This document shows positions 17,774 through 26,451 of a DNA stretch of 64,000 nt, piece after piece; position 1 is the stretch's first letter; the number at the start of each line of letters is the position of its first letter. Below the pieces are notes generated by a model, which ran no database searches, was not told the origin of the DNA, and saw nothing but the letters and a program-made list of their open reading frames with translations. Made by a program: the position numbers and the translations under genes. The DNA is from Thioclava nitratireducens (GTDB lineage Bacteria; Pseudomonadota; Alphaproteobacteria; Rhodobacterales; Rhodobacteraceae). Location: positions 3,335,501 to 3,399,500 of the forward strand of contig NZ_CP019437.1 in assembly GCF_001940525.2 (NCBI RefSeq). Direction: 5' to 3'.

Positions 17774-18238
17774 TCAGCCTTTCACGAAGAGGTCAATCCG
17801 CTGACGGAACTCCGTGCCGTCTGCGGCTTTCGCGTCGAGATGCACCAGCCAGACGCCCGGAGCAAGGTCGACCTTGGAGGTGAAGATGCCACCGACATAG
17901 TCGAAATCGGGGGTCATGTCCTCGCGGACATGGGTCGTCCGCCCGACCAGCGCCTTGAACTCGGCCACCCGCGCGGGCAACCCATTCTCGTCGCGGATGA
18001 CGAAGCTGAGCTTGCCGTCGGAATAGTCCGGCGACACAGTCCAGCCAAGCGCATCCTGCGCGCGTTTTTCTTCGTTGAAGGACTGCGAGGCGACATAGGA
18101 ATTGTCGACCTCGAGGCCGGGAAACGTGCTGATCGCCTGCCACGCCATGACAAAGTTGACCGCGATGATCACCCCGAAGGAGCCCACCGCGATCATCAGC
18201 ACTTTTCTTCCGGTCAGCGGTTTCGCCATCTCGGTCAT
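17774..18238 (-). CDS. ccoH: FixH/CcoH family cbb3 oxidase assembly protein
   Basis: A 154-residue protein with one N-terminal membrane helix (KVLMIAVGSFGVIIAVNFVMAWQA) and a periplasmic beta-sandwich-like domain with WLVHLDAKAADGTEFRQRID near the end. This is the layout of FixH/CcoH, which associates with the cbb3 oxidase during assembly. The N-terminal GRKVLMIAVG...NFVMAWQAISTFPGLEV segment matches the family well. Its start overlaps the end of ccoG by four bases (ATGA type), and ccoI begins only four bases after its stop, so the ccoG-ccoH-ccoI order is translationally coupled. Confidence 0.9.
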   Translation of the reverse strand: MTEMAKPLTGRKVLMIAVGSFGVIIAVNFVMAWQAISTFPGLEVDNSYVASQSFNEEKRAQDALGWTVSPDYSDGKLSFVIRDENGLPARVAEFKALVGRTTHVREDMTPDFDYVGGIFTSKVDLAPGVWLVHLDAKAADGTEFRQRIDLFVKG

Positions 18239-19683
18239 TGTACCCTTCCGTTGAATACGGTCGTTTCCGACACGCGGTCAGTATTGGTCATGTCCTCGAT
18301 CCACATCGTCAGCTCGGTGCGCTCGCTGGTGGCGATGGACGAACCGGGATCGGCGACAATATAGACCCTTTGGGTCATGGTTTCATCCGCGGGCACCGTC
18401 ACGGTGGTCCCGTCCTGGCCTTCGAGCAACACGCTCAGCGTGCTCTGGTCGGCCGGATCGGGCGCCTTGACGGAGACCTTGAACTCGGTCGCCTCGCCCG
18501 CCTTGTTGCGCAGCCGCAGCGTGTAGATGTTCCGGATCGCGCCCGACGGTTCCACCACGAAGAGCGGATCGCGGTTCGGGGTCACGTTGAAATCGATGGG
18601 CGAGCGCATGAACAGCGCGACCACGAGGCCGACCCCGATCAGCGACCACATCGCGAAATAGAGGATGGTGCGCGGGCGCAGGATGTGCTTCCAGACGTTG
18701 ACGACCGGGTTGCCAGAACGCTCGTTCGCTTCGTCCTTCAGGGCCATGTAGCCGATCAGGCCGCGAGGTTTGCCGATCTTGTCCATGACCTCGTTGCAGG
18801 CGTCGATGCACAACCCGCAGGTGATGCATTCGAGCTGTTGGCCATCGCGGATATCGATGCCCATCGGGCAGACGTTGAAACAAGCCATGCAGTCGATGCA
18901 ATCGCCCTGCGTCGGGTCGTGCTGACCCTTCTTGAGCTTGCCGCGCGGCTCGCCCCGCCATTCGCGATAGGCGATCGTGATCGTGTCTTCGTCCATCATC
19001 GCGGCCTGAATGCGCGGCCACGGACAGGCGTAGATGCAAATCTGTTCGCGCGCGAAGCCGCCGAAAGCGAAGGTCGTGAGCGTTGCCACCGCGATCGTCG
19101 TGTAAGCGATCGGCGAGGCGCTGCCGGTGAACAGATCGTGCAGCAGCGTCGGCGCATCGGTGAAATAGAACACCCAGGCCCCGCCCGTCGCGACACCAAT
19201 CAGAAGCCAGAGCACCCATTTGGTGATCCGCTTGCGGACCTTCTCGGCGTTCCATTTCTGGCGCAGCAGGCGGATACGTGCGTTGCGGTCGCCCTCGACC
19301 CAGCGCTCGACGAGGATGAACAGATCGGTCCAGACGGTCTGCGGGCAGGCATAGCCGCACCAGACGCGCCCCAGCGCCGAGGTGAACAGGAACAGCCCCA
19401 GACCGGCCATGATCAGCAGACCCGCGACGAAGTAGAATTCATGCGGCCAGATTTCGATCATGAAGAAGAAGAAGCGACGGTTCGCGAGGTCCAGAAGCAC
19501 CGCTTGATCGGGCAGCTCCGGCCCACGATCCCAGCGAATCCACGGCGTGATGTAATAGATGCCGAGCATCACCGCCATCAACACCCATTTCAAGTTGCGG
19601 AACTGGCCATGCACACGGCGCGGGAAAATCGGCTCGCGGGCGGCGTAGAGCGGCGGGGGATCGACTGGTTCGGTGGAGCTCAC
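18235..19683 (-). CDS. ccoG: cbb3 oxidase accessory protein CcoG (RdxB/FixG), polyferredoxin
   Basis: A 482-residue membrane protein with about five helices and two [4Fe-4S] ferredoxin motifs. The sequence CIDCMACFNVCPMGIDI is followed by CITCGLCIDACNEV, each a CxxCxxCxxxC cluster site, the first followed by P. The N-terminal membrane part contains GYACPQTVWTDLF and YACPWPRIQ, typical of the FixG/RdxB/CcoG family, and the C-terminus is an Ig-like periplasmic domain. CcoG has been linked to reduction of copper for the CuB centre. The gene starts the ccoGHIS operon, with a perfect FNR box 67 bases upstream (19750-19763), so induction at low oxygen by FnrL is expected. Confidence 0.95.
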   Translation of the reverse strand: MSSTEPVDPPPLYAAREPIFPRRVHGQFRNLKWVLMAVMLGIYYITPWIRWDRGPELPDQAVLLDLANRRFFFFMIEIWPHEFYFVAGLLIMAGLGLFLFTSALGRVWCGYACPQTVWTDLFILVERWVEGDRNARIRLLRQKWNAEKVRKRITKWVLWLLIGVATGGAWVFYFTDAPTLLHDLFTGSASPIAYTTIAVATLTTFAFGGFAREQICIYACPWPRIQAAMMDEDTITIAYREWRGEPRGKLKKGQHDPTQGDCIDCMACFNVCPMGIDIRDGQQLECITCGLCIDACNEVMDKIGKPRGLIGYMALKDEANERSGNPVVNVWKHILRPRTILYFAMWSLIGVGLVVALFMRSPIDFNVTPNRDPLFVVEPSGAIRNIYTLRLRNKAGEATEFKVSVKAPDPADQSTLSVLLEGQDGTTVTVPADETMTQRVYIVADPGSSIATSERTELTMWIEDMTNTDRVSETTVFNGRVQ

Positions 19684-19749
19684 GACTCTCTCCGTTCATA
19701 AATCATTCTGCGTCAACGGTTCTTCTGGTATGACACAGTCGTGAAGACT

Positions 19750-19763
19750 TTGACCTGCGTCAA
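19750..19763. promoter_or_regulatory. FNR box upstream of ccoG
   Basis: TTGACCTGCGTCAA is a perfect inverted repeat TTGAC-N4-GTCAA, matching the FNR/FnrL consensus TTGAT-N4-ATCAA with the tolerated C/G change. Its centre is 73 bases before the ccoG ATG, consistent with a class II promoter (site at about -41.5) and a 5' leader of about 32 bases. Confidence 0.88.
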
Positions 19764-20138
19764 AAAGACAGGTCTCCCATACAGGAAATCGTCACTGGTT
19801 GGTGTTTTCACTCGTCATCGGCATATGCTGCCTGCTTGAAAAGCCACGACATCAGGTGGCGTTGCGCCGGTCGCCTCACGCCCGGTCGCGTTCCCGTGTA
19901 ATAGCGCTTTTGCGCGCTGTCTTCAAACGGAAGCCGCACCGCCCGACCGCGACATTTCGTTCGCCCCGGACCAACGCGGTCGCACCCCCGCCGGCCTCCC
20001 CGGTCCGCCACCCAGCGCTTCGCGCAGAAGGATCCCGGGCATCGCGGCGAGGTCACAACGGCGTGCAACGGCTGGCACGGCGCTTGTTTTGCCCGGGAAC
20101 GCCCCCCAACTTAGGCAGCAGGTAACCCTCGACAGACG

Positions 20139-20162
20139 AGAGGGCCCGCGAAGGGGCCCTCT
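20139..20162. other. GC-rich hairpin downstream of ccoP
   Basis: AGAGGGCCC (20139-20147), loop GCGAAG, GGGCCCTCT (20154-20162): a perfect 9-base-pair stem. No T tract on either strand. Probably the distal part of the ccoNOQP 3' end. Confidence 0.5.
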
Positions 20163-20170
20163 GGAATTGG

Positions 20171-20217
20171 GCACCGGCACCCCCAGGAAACGCGCGAACA
20201 GGACGGGGTGCCGGTGC
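20171..20217 (-). terminator. 13-base-pair hairpin at the 3' end of ccoNOQP
   Basis: GCACCGGCACCCC (20171-20183) and GGGGTGCCGGTGC (20205-20217) form a perfect 13-base-pair stem with a 21-base loop, 46 bases after the ccoP stop. No T tract is present, so a role as an RNA-stabilising 3' end structure or Rho-assisted stop is as likely as intrinsic termination. Confidence 0.55.
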
Positions 20218-20263
20218 GGCCCGCCAGACCGAAGCCCCGCGGGATCTCTCTTGTTTTCGACCG

Positions 20264-21148
20264 TTACTGGCCGCCGCCCAAGCTGTGAACGTAGGCCGCG
20301 ACGGCGCGGATATCCGCTTCCGAGAGACGCTCGTTCCAGTTCGGCATCACGCCGAAGCGGGCATTGGTGACCGTGTAGGTCAGCGTGTCGACGTCACCGC
20401 CATAGAGCCAGACGGCATCGGTGAGGTTCGGCGCACCCATGGTGTTGTCGCCTTTGCCATTCTCACCGTGACAGGCTGCGCAGTTATCCGCGAAGATCGT
20501 CTCGCCTTCCGCAGCCATCGCCGCGTCATGCTCCTGGTCCGAAATCTTGCGGACATATTGTACGACCTGGTCGATCTGCTCGGGCTCGAGAAGACCATCT
20601 TTCCCGAAGGCCGGCATTTGCGAGAACCGCGCCTCGCCTTCCGGGTCCGTCTCGTTGCGGATGCCATGGGTGACGGTGAAATGGATGTCCTCCATCGTGC
20701 CGCCCCACAGCCATGCGCTGTCGAGAAGGTTCGGATAGCCGTGCTTCGGGTTGCCGCCCGCGCCCGCACCGTGACATTGCGCGCACCAGGTGCGGAACAC
20801 CGCAGCGCCCGCGTTCTGGGTGTAGTTCTTCAGCTCGGGATCGTTCGAAATCTCGTTGAGATCGACCGAGACGAGCTTCTCCTGGATCGGCTTGTTCGCC
20901 GCGGCGACCTTGTCGATCTCGGCCTGCACGTTCGCGCGGGTCGAGGAGCCCAGAATCCCCGGCGTCGCGCCGGATTTGAAGATCGGCCATGCGGGCATCG
21001 CGATCGAGTAACCGATCCCCCAGATGACGCAGGCATAGAAGGTCCACAGCCACCATTTGGGCAGCGGGTTGTTGTATTCCTCGATGCCGTCCCACGAGTG
21101 TCCCGTGGTCTCGACCTCGTGCTTTTGCTTGCTTGGTCTCTTGCTCAT
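20264..21148 (-). CDS. ccoP: cbb3 cytochrome c oxidase subunit III, di-heme cytochrome c
   Basis: A 294-residue membrane-anchored cytochrome. The N-terminal region includes [17 protein letters not shown] and one membrane helix ([24 protein letters not shown]), the standard CcoP start. Two c-type heme sites follow in the periplasm: [11 protein letters not shown] and [12 protein letters not shown]. Axial methionines are expected in the later MPAFG and MPNW segments. It passes electrons from soluble cytochrome c towards CcoO/CcoN. The ATG at 21148 has AAGGAGG ten bases before it. A GTG nine bases further upstream is too close to that site, so the shorter form is chosen. It follows ccoQ in the ccoNOQP operon. 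Confidence 0.95.
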   Translation of the reverse strand: MSKRPSKQKHEVETTGHSWDGIEEYNNPLPKWWLWTFYACVIWGIGYSIAMPAWPIFKSGATPGILGSSTRANVQAEIDKVAAANKPIQEKLVSVDLNEISNDPELKNYTQNAGAAVFRTWCAQCHGAGAGGNPKHGYPNLLDSAWLWGGTMEDIHFTVTHGIRNETDPEGEARFSQMPAFGKDGLLEPEQIDQVVQYVRKISDQEHDAAMAAEGETIFADNCAACHGENGKGDNTMGAPNLTDAVWLYGGDVDTLTYTVTNARFGVMPNWNERLSEADIRAVAAYVHSLGGGQ

Positions 21149-21179
21149 GTTTTCCACGCCTCCTTACAACGTGGCGCCG

Positions 21180-21380
21180 TCAGTCCTTGGAGGACCGGCT
21201 CTCGCCGGCCTCCGAGGCATTGGCGGGTTTGTCTTCGTACCGGAAGGGAATCTCGGACGTATCTTCGTAGGTCTTGCGCGCGCCGGGCCGGAAGACCCAG
21301 ACGACGACGGCCAGGAAGAAGACGAACATGAAGATCAGAAACCAGCTGTCCGCGAATTCCCTGAAGATATGATAGTCCAT
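21180..21380 (-). CDS. ccoQ: cbb3 oxidase small subunit IV
   Basis: A 66-residue protein with one membrane helix (SWFLIFMFVFFLAVVVWVF) followed by RPGARKTYEDTSEIPFR, which is the CcoQ/FixQ pattern (hydrophobic helix, RPG or RPS, x-YxxxxxIPF). The acidic-serine tail is variable in the family. CcoQ stabilises the assembled cbb3 complex and protects it in oxygen. It sits between ccoO (gap 13 bases) and ccoP (gap 31 bases). Confidence 0.94.
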   Translation of the reverse strand: MDYHIFREFADSWFLIFMFVFFLAVVVWVFRPGARKTYEDTSEIPFRYEDKPANASEAGESRSSKD

Positions 21381-21393
21381 TGATCAGCCCCCC

Positions 21394-22122
21394 TTACCGG
21401 CTGGCCACGGGTTCGAAGGTCGAGAAGTCGACCATGGTGCCGAGCACCTGCAGATAGGCCACCAGCGCGTCCATCTCGGAAATGCCCGGGCGACCGTCGA
21501 AGTTGCGGACGTTCACCGCGTTAGGATAGCGCTCCAGCAGACCGTCGGTGTCGCTGTTCGGATCGGCCTGGGCCGCGAAGTCCGCCTTGGCGTTCTCGAT
21601 CATGTCCGACGTGTAGGGCACACCCACCATCGCATCGGTCGCGATCCGCTCGTCGATATGCTTGGAATCGACCATGCGATTGAGCAGGAAGCCGTATTTC
21701 GGCATCACCGATTCTGGCACGACCGACTGCGGGTTGGTCAGGTGATCCACATGCCAGGCGTCCGAGTAGCGGCCGCCGACGCGGGCGAGGTCAGGCCCCG
21801 TCCGCTTGGAGCCCCACTGGAACGGGTGGTCGTATTGCGACTCCGCTGCCAGCGAGTAATGGCCGTAACGCTCCACTTCGTCGCGCATCGGGCGGATCAT
21901 CTGCGAGTGGCAGACATAGCAGCCCTCACGGATGTAGATGTCGCGCCCGGTAAGCTCCAGCGGGGTGTAGGGACGCATGCCGTCCACGTCCTCGATGGTG
22001 TTTTCGAGGTAGAAGAGCGGCGCGATCTCCACGATGCCGCCGATCGTGACGACCAGGAAGGCAAAGATCAGCAGGAGCGTGGCGTTCTTTTCAAGGACGC
22101 CGTGTTTGTCGAGAAGTCCCAT
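21394..22122 (-). CDS. ccoO: cbb3 cytochrome c oxidase subunit II, mono-heme cytochrome c
   Basis: A 242-residue membrane-anchored cytochrome c. An N-terminal helix ([22 protein letters not shown]) is followed by [29 protein letters not shown], where CYVCH is the heme-binding motif. Next come [36 protein letters not shown], typical of CcoO, and a methionine-bearing MPKYGFL that is the probable axial ligand region. It is the second gene in ccoNOQP, 11 bases after ccoN. Confidence 0.96.
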   Translation of the reverse strand: MGLLDKHGVLEKNATLLLIFAFLVVTIGGIVEIAPLFYLENTIEDVDGMRPYTPLELTGRDIYIREGCYVCHSQMIRPMRDEVERYGHYSLAAESQYDHPFQWGSKRTGPDLARVGGRYSDAWHVDHLTNPQSVVPESVMPKYGFLLNRMVDSKHIDERIATDAMVGVPYTSDMIENAKADFAAQADPNSDTDGLLERYPNAVNVRNFDGRPGISEMDALVAYLQVLGTMVDFSTFEPVASR

Positions 22123-22133
22123 TGATCTCCTCC

Positions 22134-23738
22134 TTATTCAGCCGGCACGGCGGCAACCGAACGCGATTCCACGCGCGGCTGACGAGCGACGGTCATCCAC
22201 AGATTGTAAGCCATGATGATGCCACCCGTGAGGTAGAGCACACCACCCAGACCACGGACCACGAACATCGGATGCATGGCGGCCACGGTGTCGGCGAAGG
22301 CGTTCACGAGGAAGCCCTGGCTGTCCGTTTCGCGCCACATCAGGCCCTGCATGATCCCGGCGACCCACATCGACGCGGCATAGAGCACGATCCCGATGGT
22401 GGAGAGCCAGAAGTGCCAGCTGACCAGTTTCAGCGAGTAGAGCCCTTCACGCGCCCACAGACGCGGCACGAGGAAGTAGAGCGTGCCGAAGGTGATCATG
22501 CCGTTCCAGCCGAGCGCGCCCGAGTGCACGTGACCGATCGTCCAGTCGGTGTAGTGCGACAGCGAGTTCACCGCCTTGATCGACATCATCGGGCCTTCGA
22601 AGGTCGACATGCCGTAGAAGCCGACCGACACCACCATCATTCGGATGATCGGATCGGTGCGCAGCTTGTCCCATGCGCCCGAGAGCGTCATCAGACCGTT
22701 GATCATGCCACCCCAGGAAGGCATCCACAGGATCACCGAGAAGGTCATGCCCAGCGTCGAGGCCCAGTCGGGCAGCGCCGTGTAGTGGAGGTGGTGCGGA
22801 CCGGCCCAGATGTACAGGAAGATCAGCGCCCAGAAGTGCACGATCGACAGCTTGTAGGAATAGACCGGACGTTCAGCCTGCTTCGGGACGAAGTAATACA
22901 TCATGCCGAGGAAGCCCGCGGTCAGGAAGAAGCCCACCGCATTGTGGCCGTACCACCACTGCGTCATCGCGTCCTGCACGCCCGAGAAGACCTGCACCGA
23001 CTTCGATCCGAAGAGCGAGACCGGGATCGACAGGTTGTTCACGATATGCAGCATCGCGATGGTCACGATGAAGGACAGGTAGAACCAGTTGGCGACGTAG
23101 ATATGGGGTTCCTTGCGCTTGAAGATCGTGCCGAGGAAGACAACCAGATAGGCGACCCAGACGATCGTCAGCCAGATATCGACATACCATTCCGGCTCGG
23201 CATATTCCTTCGACTGCGTTGCGCCGAGGATGTAGCCGGACGCGGCGAGCACGATGAACAGGTTATAGCCCCAGAACACGAACCAGCCCAGCGCGTTGCC
23301 GCCGAACAGCCGCGCTGCCGAGGTGCGCTGCACCACGTAGAACGACGATGCGATCAGCGCGTTGCCACCGAAAGCGAAGATCACCGCCGAGGTGTGCAGC
23401 GGGCGCAGCTTGCCGAAGTTCAGGTAGCCTTGCGCCCATTCGAAGTTGAGCGCCGGATAGGCCAGCTGGAAAGCGATGATGACGGCGACCAGGAAGCCCA
23501 CGACACCCCAGAAGGTCGTCGCGATAACCCCGGCGCGAACCACGCCGTCGAAATACTCGTTGTGAGCCACCGGCTGGCGGCTCCCCATGGTGCGAAGCAC
23601 CCAGATGAACGCGATTGCCGCGGCCAGCATGACCTCGACAGCATTCACCTGATAGGCAAGATCGCGCGCGTAGCCGGCCGCAATGGCGGCCAGAACCGCC
23701 ACAAGACCAAGCGCGATCAGCTTGATATAATCCCACAT
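22134..23738 (-). CDS. ccoN: cbb3 cytochrome c oxidase subunit I (catalytic)
   Basis: A 534-residue protein with about twelve membrane helices, containing heme b, heme b3 and CuB; it reduces O2 to water with proton pumping and has very high oxygen affinity. Recognisable family stretches are [25 protein letters not shown], with a heme-ligand His; [27 protein letters not shown], the CuB/active-site tyrosine helix region; [16 protein letters not shown], with the CuB histidine pair; and the late [11 protein letters not shown], with heme-ligand histidines. It is the first gene of ccoNOQP. Upstream lies a perfect FNR box (23843-23856), shared with the divergent universal stress gene region. Confidence 0.97.
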   Translation of the reverse strand: MWDYIKLIALGLVAVLAAIAAGYARDLAYQVNAVEVMLAAAIAFIWVLRTMGSRQPVAHNEYFDGVVRAGVIATTFWGVVGFLVAVIIAFQLAYPALNFEWAQGYLNFGKLRPLHTSAVIFAFGGNALIASSFYVVQRTSAARLFGGNALGWFVFWGYNLFIVLAASGYILGATQSKEYAEPEWYVDIWLTIVWVAYLVVFLGTIFKRKEPHIYVANWFYLSFIVTIAMLHIVNNLSIPVSLFGSKSVQVFSGVQDAMTQWWYGHNAVGFFLTAGFLGMMYYFVPKQAERPVYSYKLSIVHFWALIFLYIWAGPHHLHYTALPDWASTLGMTFSVILWMPSWGGMINGLMTLSGAWDKLRTDPIIRMMVVSVGFYGMSTFEGPMMSIKAVNSLSHYTDWTIGHVHSGALGWNGMITFGTLYFLVPRLWAREGLYSLKLVSWHFWLSTIGIVLYAASMWVAGIMQGLMWRETDSQGFLVNAFADTVAAMHPMFVVRGLGGVLYLTGGIIMAYNLWMTVARQPRVESRSVAAVPAE

Positions 23739-23842
23739 TTTGTGCGTCCCTTCGTCTGGTCTGCCCCTGCGGCACCCTCTTGAACCGAGAATCCTCCTGG
23801 GCCTGACTGGAGTCCTTGTGGTCCGAGGGTATGCACGATGCC

Positions 23843-23856
23843 TTGATCTGCATCAA
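23843..23856. promoter_or_regulatory. FNR box proximal to ccoN
   Basis: TTGATCTGCATCAA is an exact match to the FNR consensus TTGAT-N4-ATCAA. Its centre is 111 bases before the ccoN ATG. Confidence 0.92.
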
Positions 23857-23915
23857 ATGCTCGCGATCAAACTGCGCCATTCGGTCGCAGTTCTGTGATC
23901 TGACAATCACGTCTC

Positions 23916-23929
23916 TTGATCCGAGTCAA
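23916..23929. promoter_or_regulatory. FNR box proximal to the universal stress gene
   Basis: TTGATCCGAGTCAA fits TTGAY-N4-RTCAA. Its centre is about 80 bases before the ATG of the universal stress gene, which fits a class II site with a leader near 38 bases. It lies 60 bases from the ccoN-side box. Confidence 0.85.
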
Positions 23930-24001
23930 AGTGCGGCCGATCTCTTCGGGTTAGGCTTTGGTCTCACATACTTAATCGCTTATGGCGCAAGGACAGGACC
24001 C

Positions 24002-24841
24002 ATGGCTTACAAGACACTTCTCACGATCGTCACGGATCCCAAGGCGGCCGCGACACAAATCGACACGGCCGTGGCCGTCGCACGACGGCGCGACGCCCAC
24101 CTAGACGTGCTCTGCCTCGGTGTGGATCGCACGCAGACCGGATATTACTACGCGGGGGCGACCGCCTTCGTACAACAGGAAACGATGGATCGCGCGCAAG
24201 ACGACGCACGCAACGCGGAAGCCGCGGTGCGCGCGCGCCTCGAAGCCGAAGACATTCGCTGGGGCGTCGATGCGGTCGTCTCGCAAATCGGGGCGATGGC
24301 TACCGTCGTCGGGCAGCGCGCCCGCTTTGCCGATCTGGTCGTGATGGGCCGCCCCTATGGCGAGGGCCGCGGCCCGGAGATCGAGGCCGCAGTCGAAGCC
24401 GCGCTCTTCGAGGGCCAGGTTCCGGTCGCGATCGTACCCGACGGGTATAACGGCGACATGCCTGCCAAGCGCGTCGTGATCGCGTGGAACCAGTCGCACG
24501 AAGCGATGCGCGCCGTGCGGGCCGCCCTGCCCGTCCTGAAATCCGCCGATCTGGTCGACATCACCGTGATCGACCCGCCCGCGCATGGGCCCGAGCGCTC
24601 GGATCCGGGCGGCCAACTCAGCCAGATGCTCTCGCGTCACGGCGTCCACGCCGAGGTGTCGGTGCTCGCCAAGACGATGCCGCGCGTTTCGGACGTGCTC
24701 AACCGCCATATCAGCGACAGCGACGCCGATGCGGTGGTGATGGGGGCTTACGGCCATTCGCGATTCCGCGAAGCGATCCTGGGCGGCGCGACGCGCCACA
24801 TGCTCGAGATGGCCGAGGTTCCGGTGATCATGGCGCATTGA
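24002..24841 (+). CDS. Universal stress protein, UspA family, tandem-domain type
   Basis: A 279-residue cytoplasmic protein with two Usp-like halves. The second half ends with GAYGHSRFREAILGGATRHML, the G-2x-G-9x-G(S/T) ATP-binding motif of UspA-type proteins. The first half (MAYKTLLTIVTDPKAAATQIDTAVAVARRRDAHLDVL ... VVMGRPYGEGRGPEIEAAVE) has a degenerate version. The ATG at 24002 opens the conserved first strand; longer in-frame starts would include the FNR boxes and are not credible. The gene is divergent from ccoNOQP with two FNR boxes between, an arrangement known in Rhodobacter relatives, so it is probably induced at low oxygen together with the cbb3 oxidase. Confidence 0.9.
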   Translation: MAYKTLLTIVTDPKAAATQIDTAVAVARRRDAHLDVLCLGVDRTQTGYYYAGATAFVQQETMDRAQDDARNAEAAVRARLEAEDIRWGVDAVVSQIGAMATVVGQRARFADLVVMGRPYGEGRGPEIEAAVEAALFEGQVPVAIVPDGYNGDMPAKRVVIAWNQSHEAMRAVRAALPVLKSADLVDITVIDPPAHGPERSDPGGQLSQMLSRHGVHAEVSVLAKTMPRVSDVLNRHISDSDADAVVMGAYGHSRFREAILGGATRHMLEMAEVPVIMAH

Positions 24842-24865
24842 GCGCGCCGCCTTTCAAGACTGTCG

Positions 24866-24891
24866 ACGGCGCCTCTCGGGGCGCCGTTTTT
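24866..24891 (+). terminator. Rho-independent terminator after the universal stress gene
   Basis: ACGGCGCC (24866-24873), loop TCTCGG, GGCGCCGT (24880-24887), followed by TTTT. It starts 24 bases after the stop codon. Confidence 0.85.
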
Positions 24892-25221
24892 CGTCACTCG
24901 GGACCGATCCCGACGCCCTTCCCGTTGCCCGCGCGGCGTCGGACATGCTTTCGCGGATGTCGTGGAACAGACCCGAGCATTGCGCCATTCTCTGCAATAC
25001 GGTTGGCAACACTCGGGCCCGGGGCGACAACGAGAAAGACACAAGTAAACGGGATACGCATAACCCTTCCCCGCTGCAGCCTCCTTCCGTTTACCTTACG
25101 ACAATGTCCAAACCGCGACGGAACGCGTGCGAAATAACGACCTTCTCGCGACATCTGTGTCCGGCGCGGAACTCCGGCCGCGCTGGCGGGTTGGCTGGCT
25201 GACGAAAGACCGGAGCCCCCA
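24892..25221. other. Intergenic region without a recognised gene
   Basis: About 330 bases between the terminator and a lipoprotein gene. The only structure seen is an inverted pair GTAAACGG (25045-25052) and CCGTTTAC (25087-25094), which could be an operator or part of the lipoprotein promoter region. No coding sequence with a ribosome-binding site was found. Confidence 0.5.
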
Positions 25222-25632
25222 ATGACCCGCCATATTCTTCCCACCCTTCTCGCCAGCCTCGCCCTGCTGTCTGCCTGTCAGGAGATGACGCCGAAACAGG
25301 ACGGGACGATGCCGAAGACACTGCCGGAGGGGATGGTCGGACGCTGGGGGCTGACAAAGGCCGATTGCGACGCCTCACGCGATGACAACAAAGGCCTGAT
25401 GGTGGTGAAGCCGGACAGCCTGAAATTCTACGAGTCGCAAGCCAAGCTCGCTGAGATCGACAGCGCGACCGATCGCGTGGTTCGGGCCACGTGGAATTTC
25501 ACCGGCGAAGGGCAGAAATGGCAGCGCGATATCGTGCTCACCCTGTCGAGCACCGGCATCTACCTATCGCGTCAGGATATCTCGCAGGGCGGAATGAAGC
25601 CACTCACCTATCGGCAGTGCGTATCCCCCTGA
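25222..25632 (+). CDS. Hypothetical lipoprotein, 136 residues
   Basis: The product begins MTRHILPTLLASLALLSAC, a lipoprotein signal with lipobox LLSAC. The mature domain contains MVGRWGLTKADCDASRDDNKGLMVV and ends TYRQCVSP, so it has two cysteines that could form a disulfide. It looks like a small beta-rich domain, perhaps a lipocalin-like or inhibitor-like fold, but no family was identified with confidence. It converges with fnrL (gap 12 bases). An envelope location follows from the lipobox; the function is unknown. Confidence 0.72.
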   Translation: MTRHILPTLLASLALLSACQEMTPKQDGTMPKTLPEGMVGRWGLTKADCDASRDDNKGLMVVKPDSLKFYESQAKLAEIDSATDRVVRATWNFTGEGQKWQRDIVLTLSSTGIYLSRQDISQGGMKPLTYRQCVSP

Positions 25633-25644
25633 CCGGACGTATGC

Positions 25645-26391
25645 TCAGATAAGGAAACCGCCGTCGCTGTCATCGCCCGCCTCAAGCAGCAGCCGATCCA
25701 TGTCCGGCACGGTGACGTGGCGCTTACCCTGCAGCTCGATCACCCCGTCGCGTTTCAGCGCGGACATCTGACGACTTACCGTCTCTAGCGTGAGGCCAAG
25801 GTAATCGGCCATCGCTTCGCGCGTCAGCGGCAGATCGAACACCATCTGCCGGGCGCTGGGGCTCATGTTGATCGAGGCATCACGCCGCGCCACGATCGAC
25901 AGGAGCGAGGCGATCTTCTCGCGCGCGGTCTTGCGGCCCAGCAGCAGCATCCATTCGCGCGCGGCGTCCAGTTCGTCGAGCGTCATCTGCAACAGGCGCT
26001 GCGCGATATGGGGCGTGCGCTCCATCATTTCCTCGAAGGGCTTGCGGCGGAAACAGCACATCAGGATGTCGGTCGTCGCGGTCACGTTATACGCAGCACG
26101 GGTGCGCCCGGGGCGCCCCACGAAATCCGAGGGCAGCAACAGACCCACCATCTGCGTACGCCCGTCTTCGAGCGTTTGCGTCAGCGTCGCGATCCCTGAG
26201 ACGACCGAGGCCACGAAATCCATCTGGTCGCCCGCCCAGATGATCGTCTGCCCCGCTTCGAAGCTTCGGTAATATTTGATCTTCTCAAGCTGCTCGAGCT
26301 CCTCCGCGTCACATCGCGCACAGACCGCGCGATGTTGGATCGGGCAGTCTCCGCATGCGAGCGAAGCAGGCTGAACGTCATCATGTGCCAT
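25645..26391 (-). CDS. fnrL: Crp/Fnr-family oxygen regulator FnrL
   Basis: A 248-residue transcription factor. The N-terminus carries cysteines at 13, 16, 24 and 27 (CGDCPIQHRAVCARC), and a further pair follows in MCCFRR, which together can supply the ligands of an oxygen-labile [4Fe-4S] cluster as in FnrL. The cAMP-receptor-like beta roll follows (FEAGQTIIWAGDQMDFVASVVSGIATL). The C-terminal helix-turn-helix is MADYLGLTLETVSRQMSALKRDG, whose E-x-x-SR recognition residues read TTGAT half sites. It lies head to head with hemN across 60 bases containing an FNR box whose centre is only 18 bases before this ATG, suggesting autoregulation. The other FNR boxes in this window are probable targets. 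Confidence 0.95.
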   Translation of the reverse strand: MAHDDVQPASLACGDCPIQHRAVCARCDAEELEQLEKIKYYRSFEAGQTIIWAGDQMDFVASVVSGIATLTQTLEDGRTQMVGLLLPSDFVGRPGRTRAAYNVTATTDILMCCFRRKPFEEMMERTPHIAQRLLQMTLDELDAAREWMLLLGRKTAREKIASLLSIVARRDASINMSPSARQMVFDLPLTREAMADYLGLTLETVSRQMSALKRDGVIELQGKRHVTVPDMDRLLLEAGDDSDGGFLI

Positions 26392-26402
26392 ATGGATATT
26401 GC

Positions 26403-26416
26403 TTGATCTGGGTCAA
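26403..26416. promoter_or_regulatory. FNR box between fnrL and hemN
   Basis: TTGATCTGGGTCAA fits TTGAY-N4-RTCAA. Its centre is 42 bases before the hemN ATG and 18 bases before the fnrL ATG. It can serve as an activating site for hemN, and would block or overlap the fnrL start region. Confidence 0.9.
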
Positions 26417-26451
26417 ATTCTGTCGCGCGTGTTACCTCTAAAGATACGCGC

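Larger units (their letters stand above)
19684..20263. other. Intergenic region between ccoG and ccoP
   Basis: 580 bases without a credible gene. It holds an FNR box at 19750-19763 for ccoG and two strong hairpins near the ccoP end (20139-20162 and 20171-20217). The small reading frames here (for example 19808-20068 on the minus strand) have no ribosome-binding site and no recognisable composition. Confidence 0.7.

Noticed and set aside
19808-20068. Possible small gene between ccoG and ccoP on the minus strand
   Set aside because: Arg/Gly/Cys-rich, no ribosome-binding site and no similarity; it lies in a region better explained as operon 3' end and promoter.
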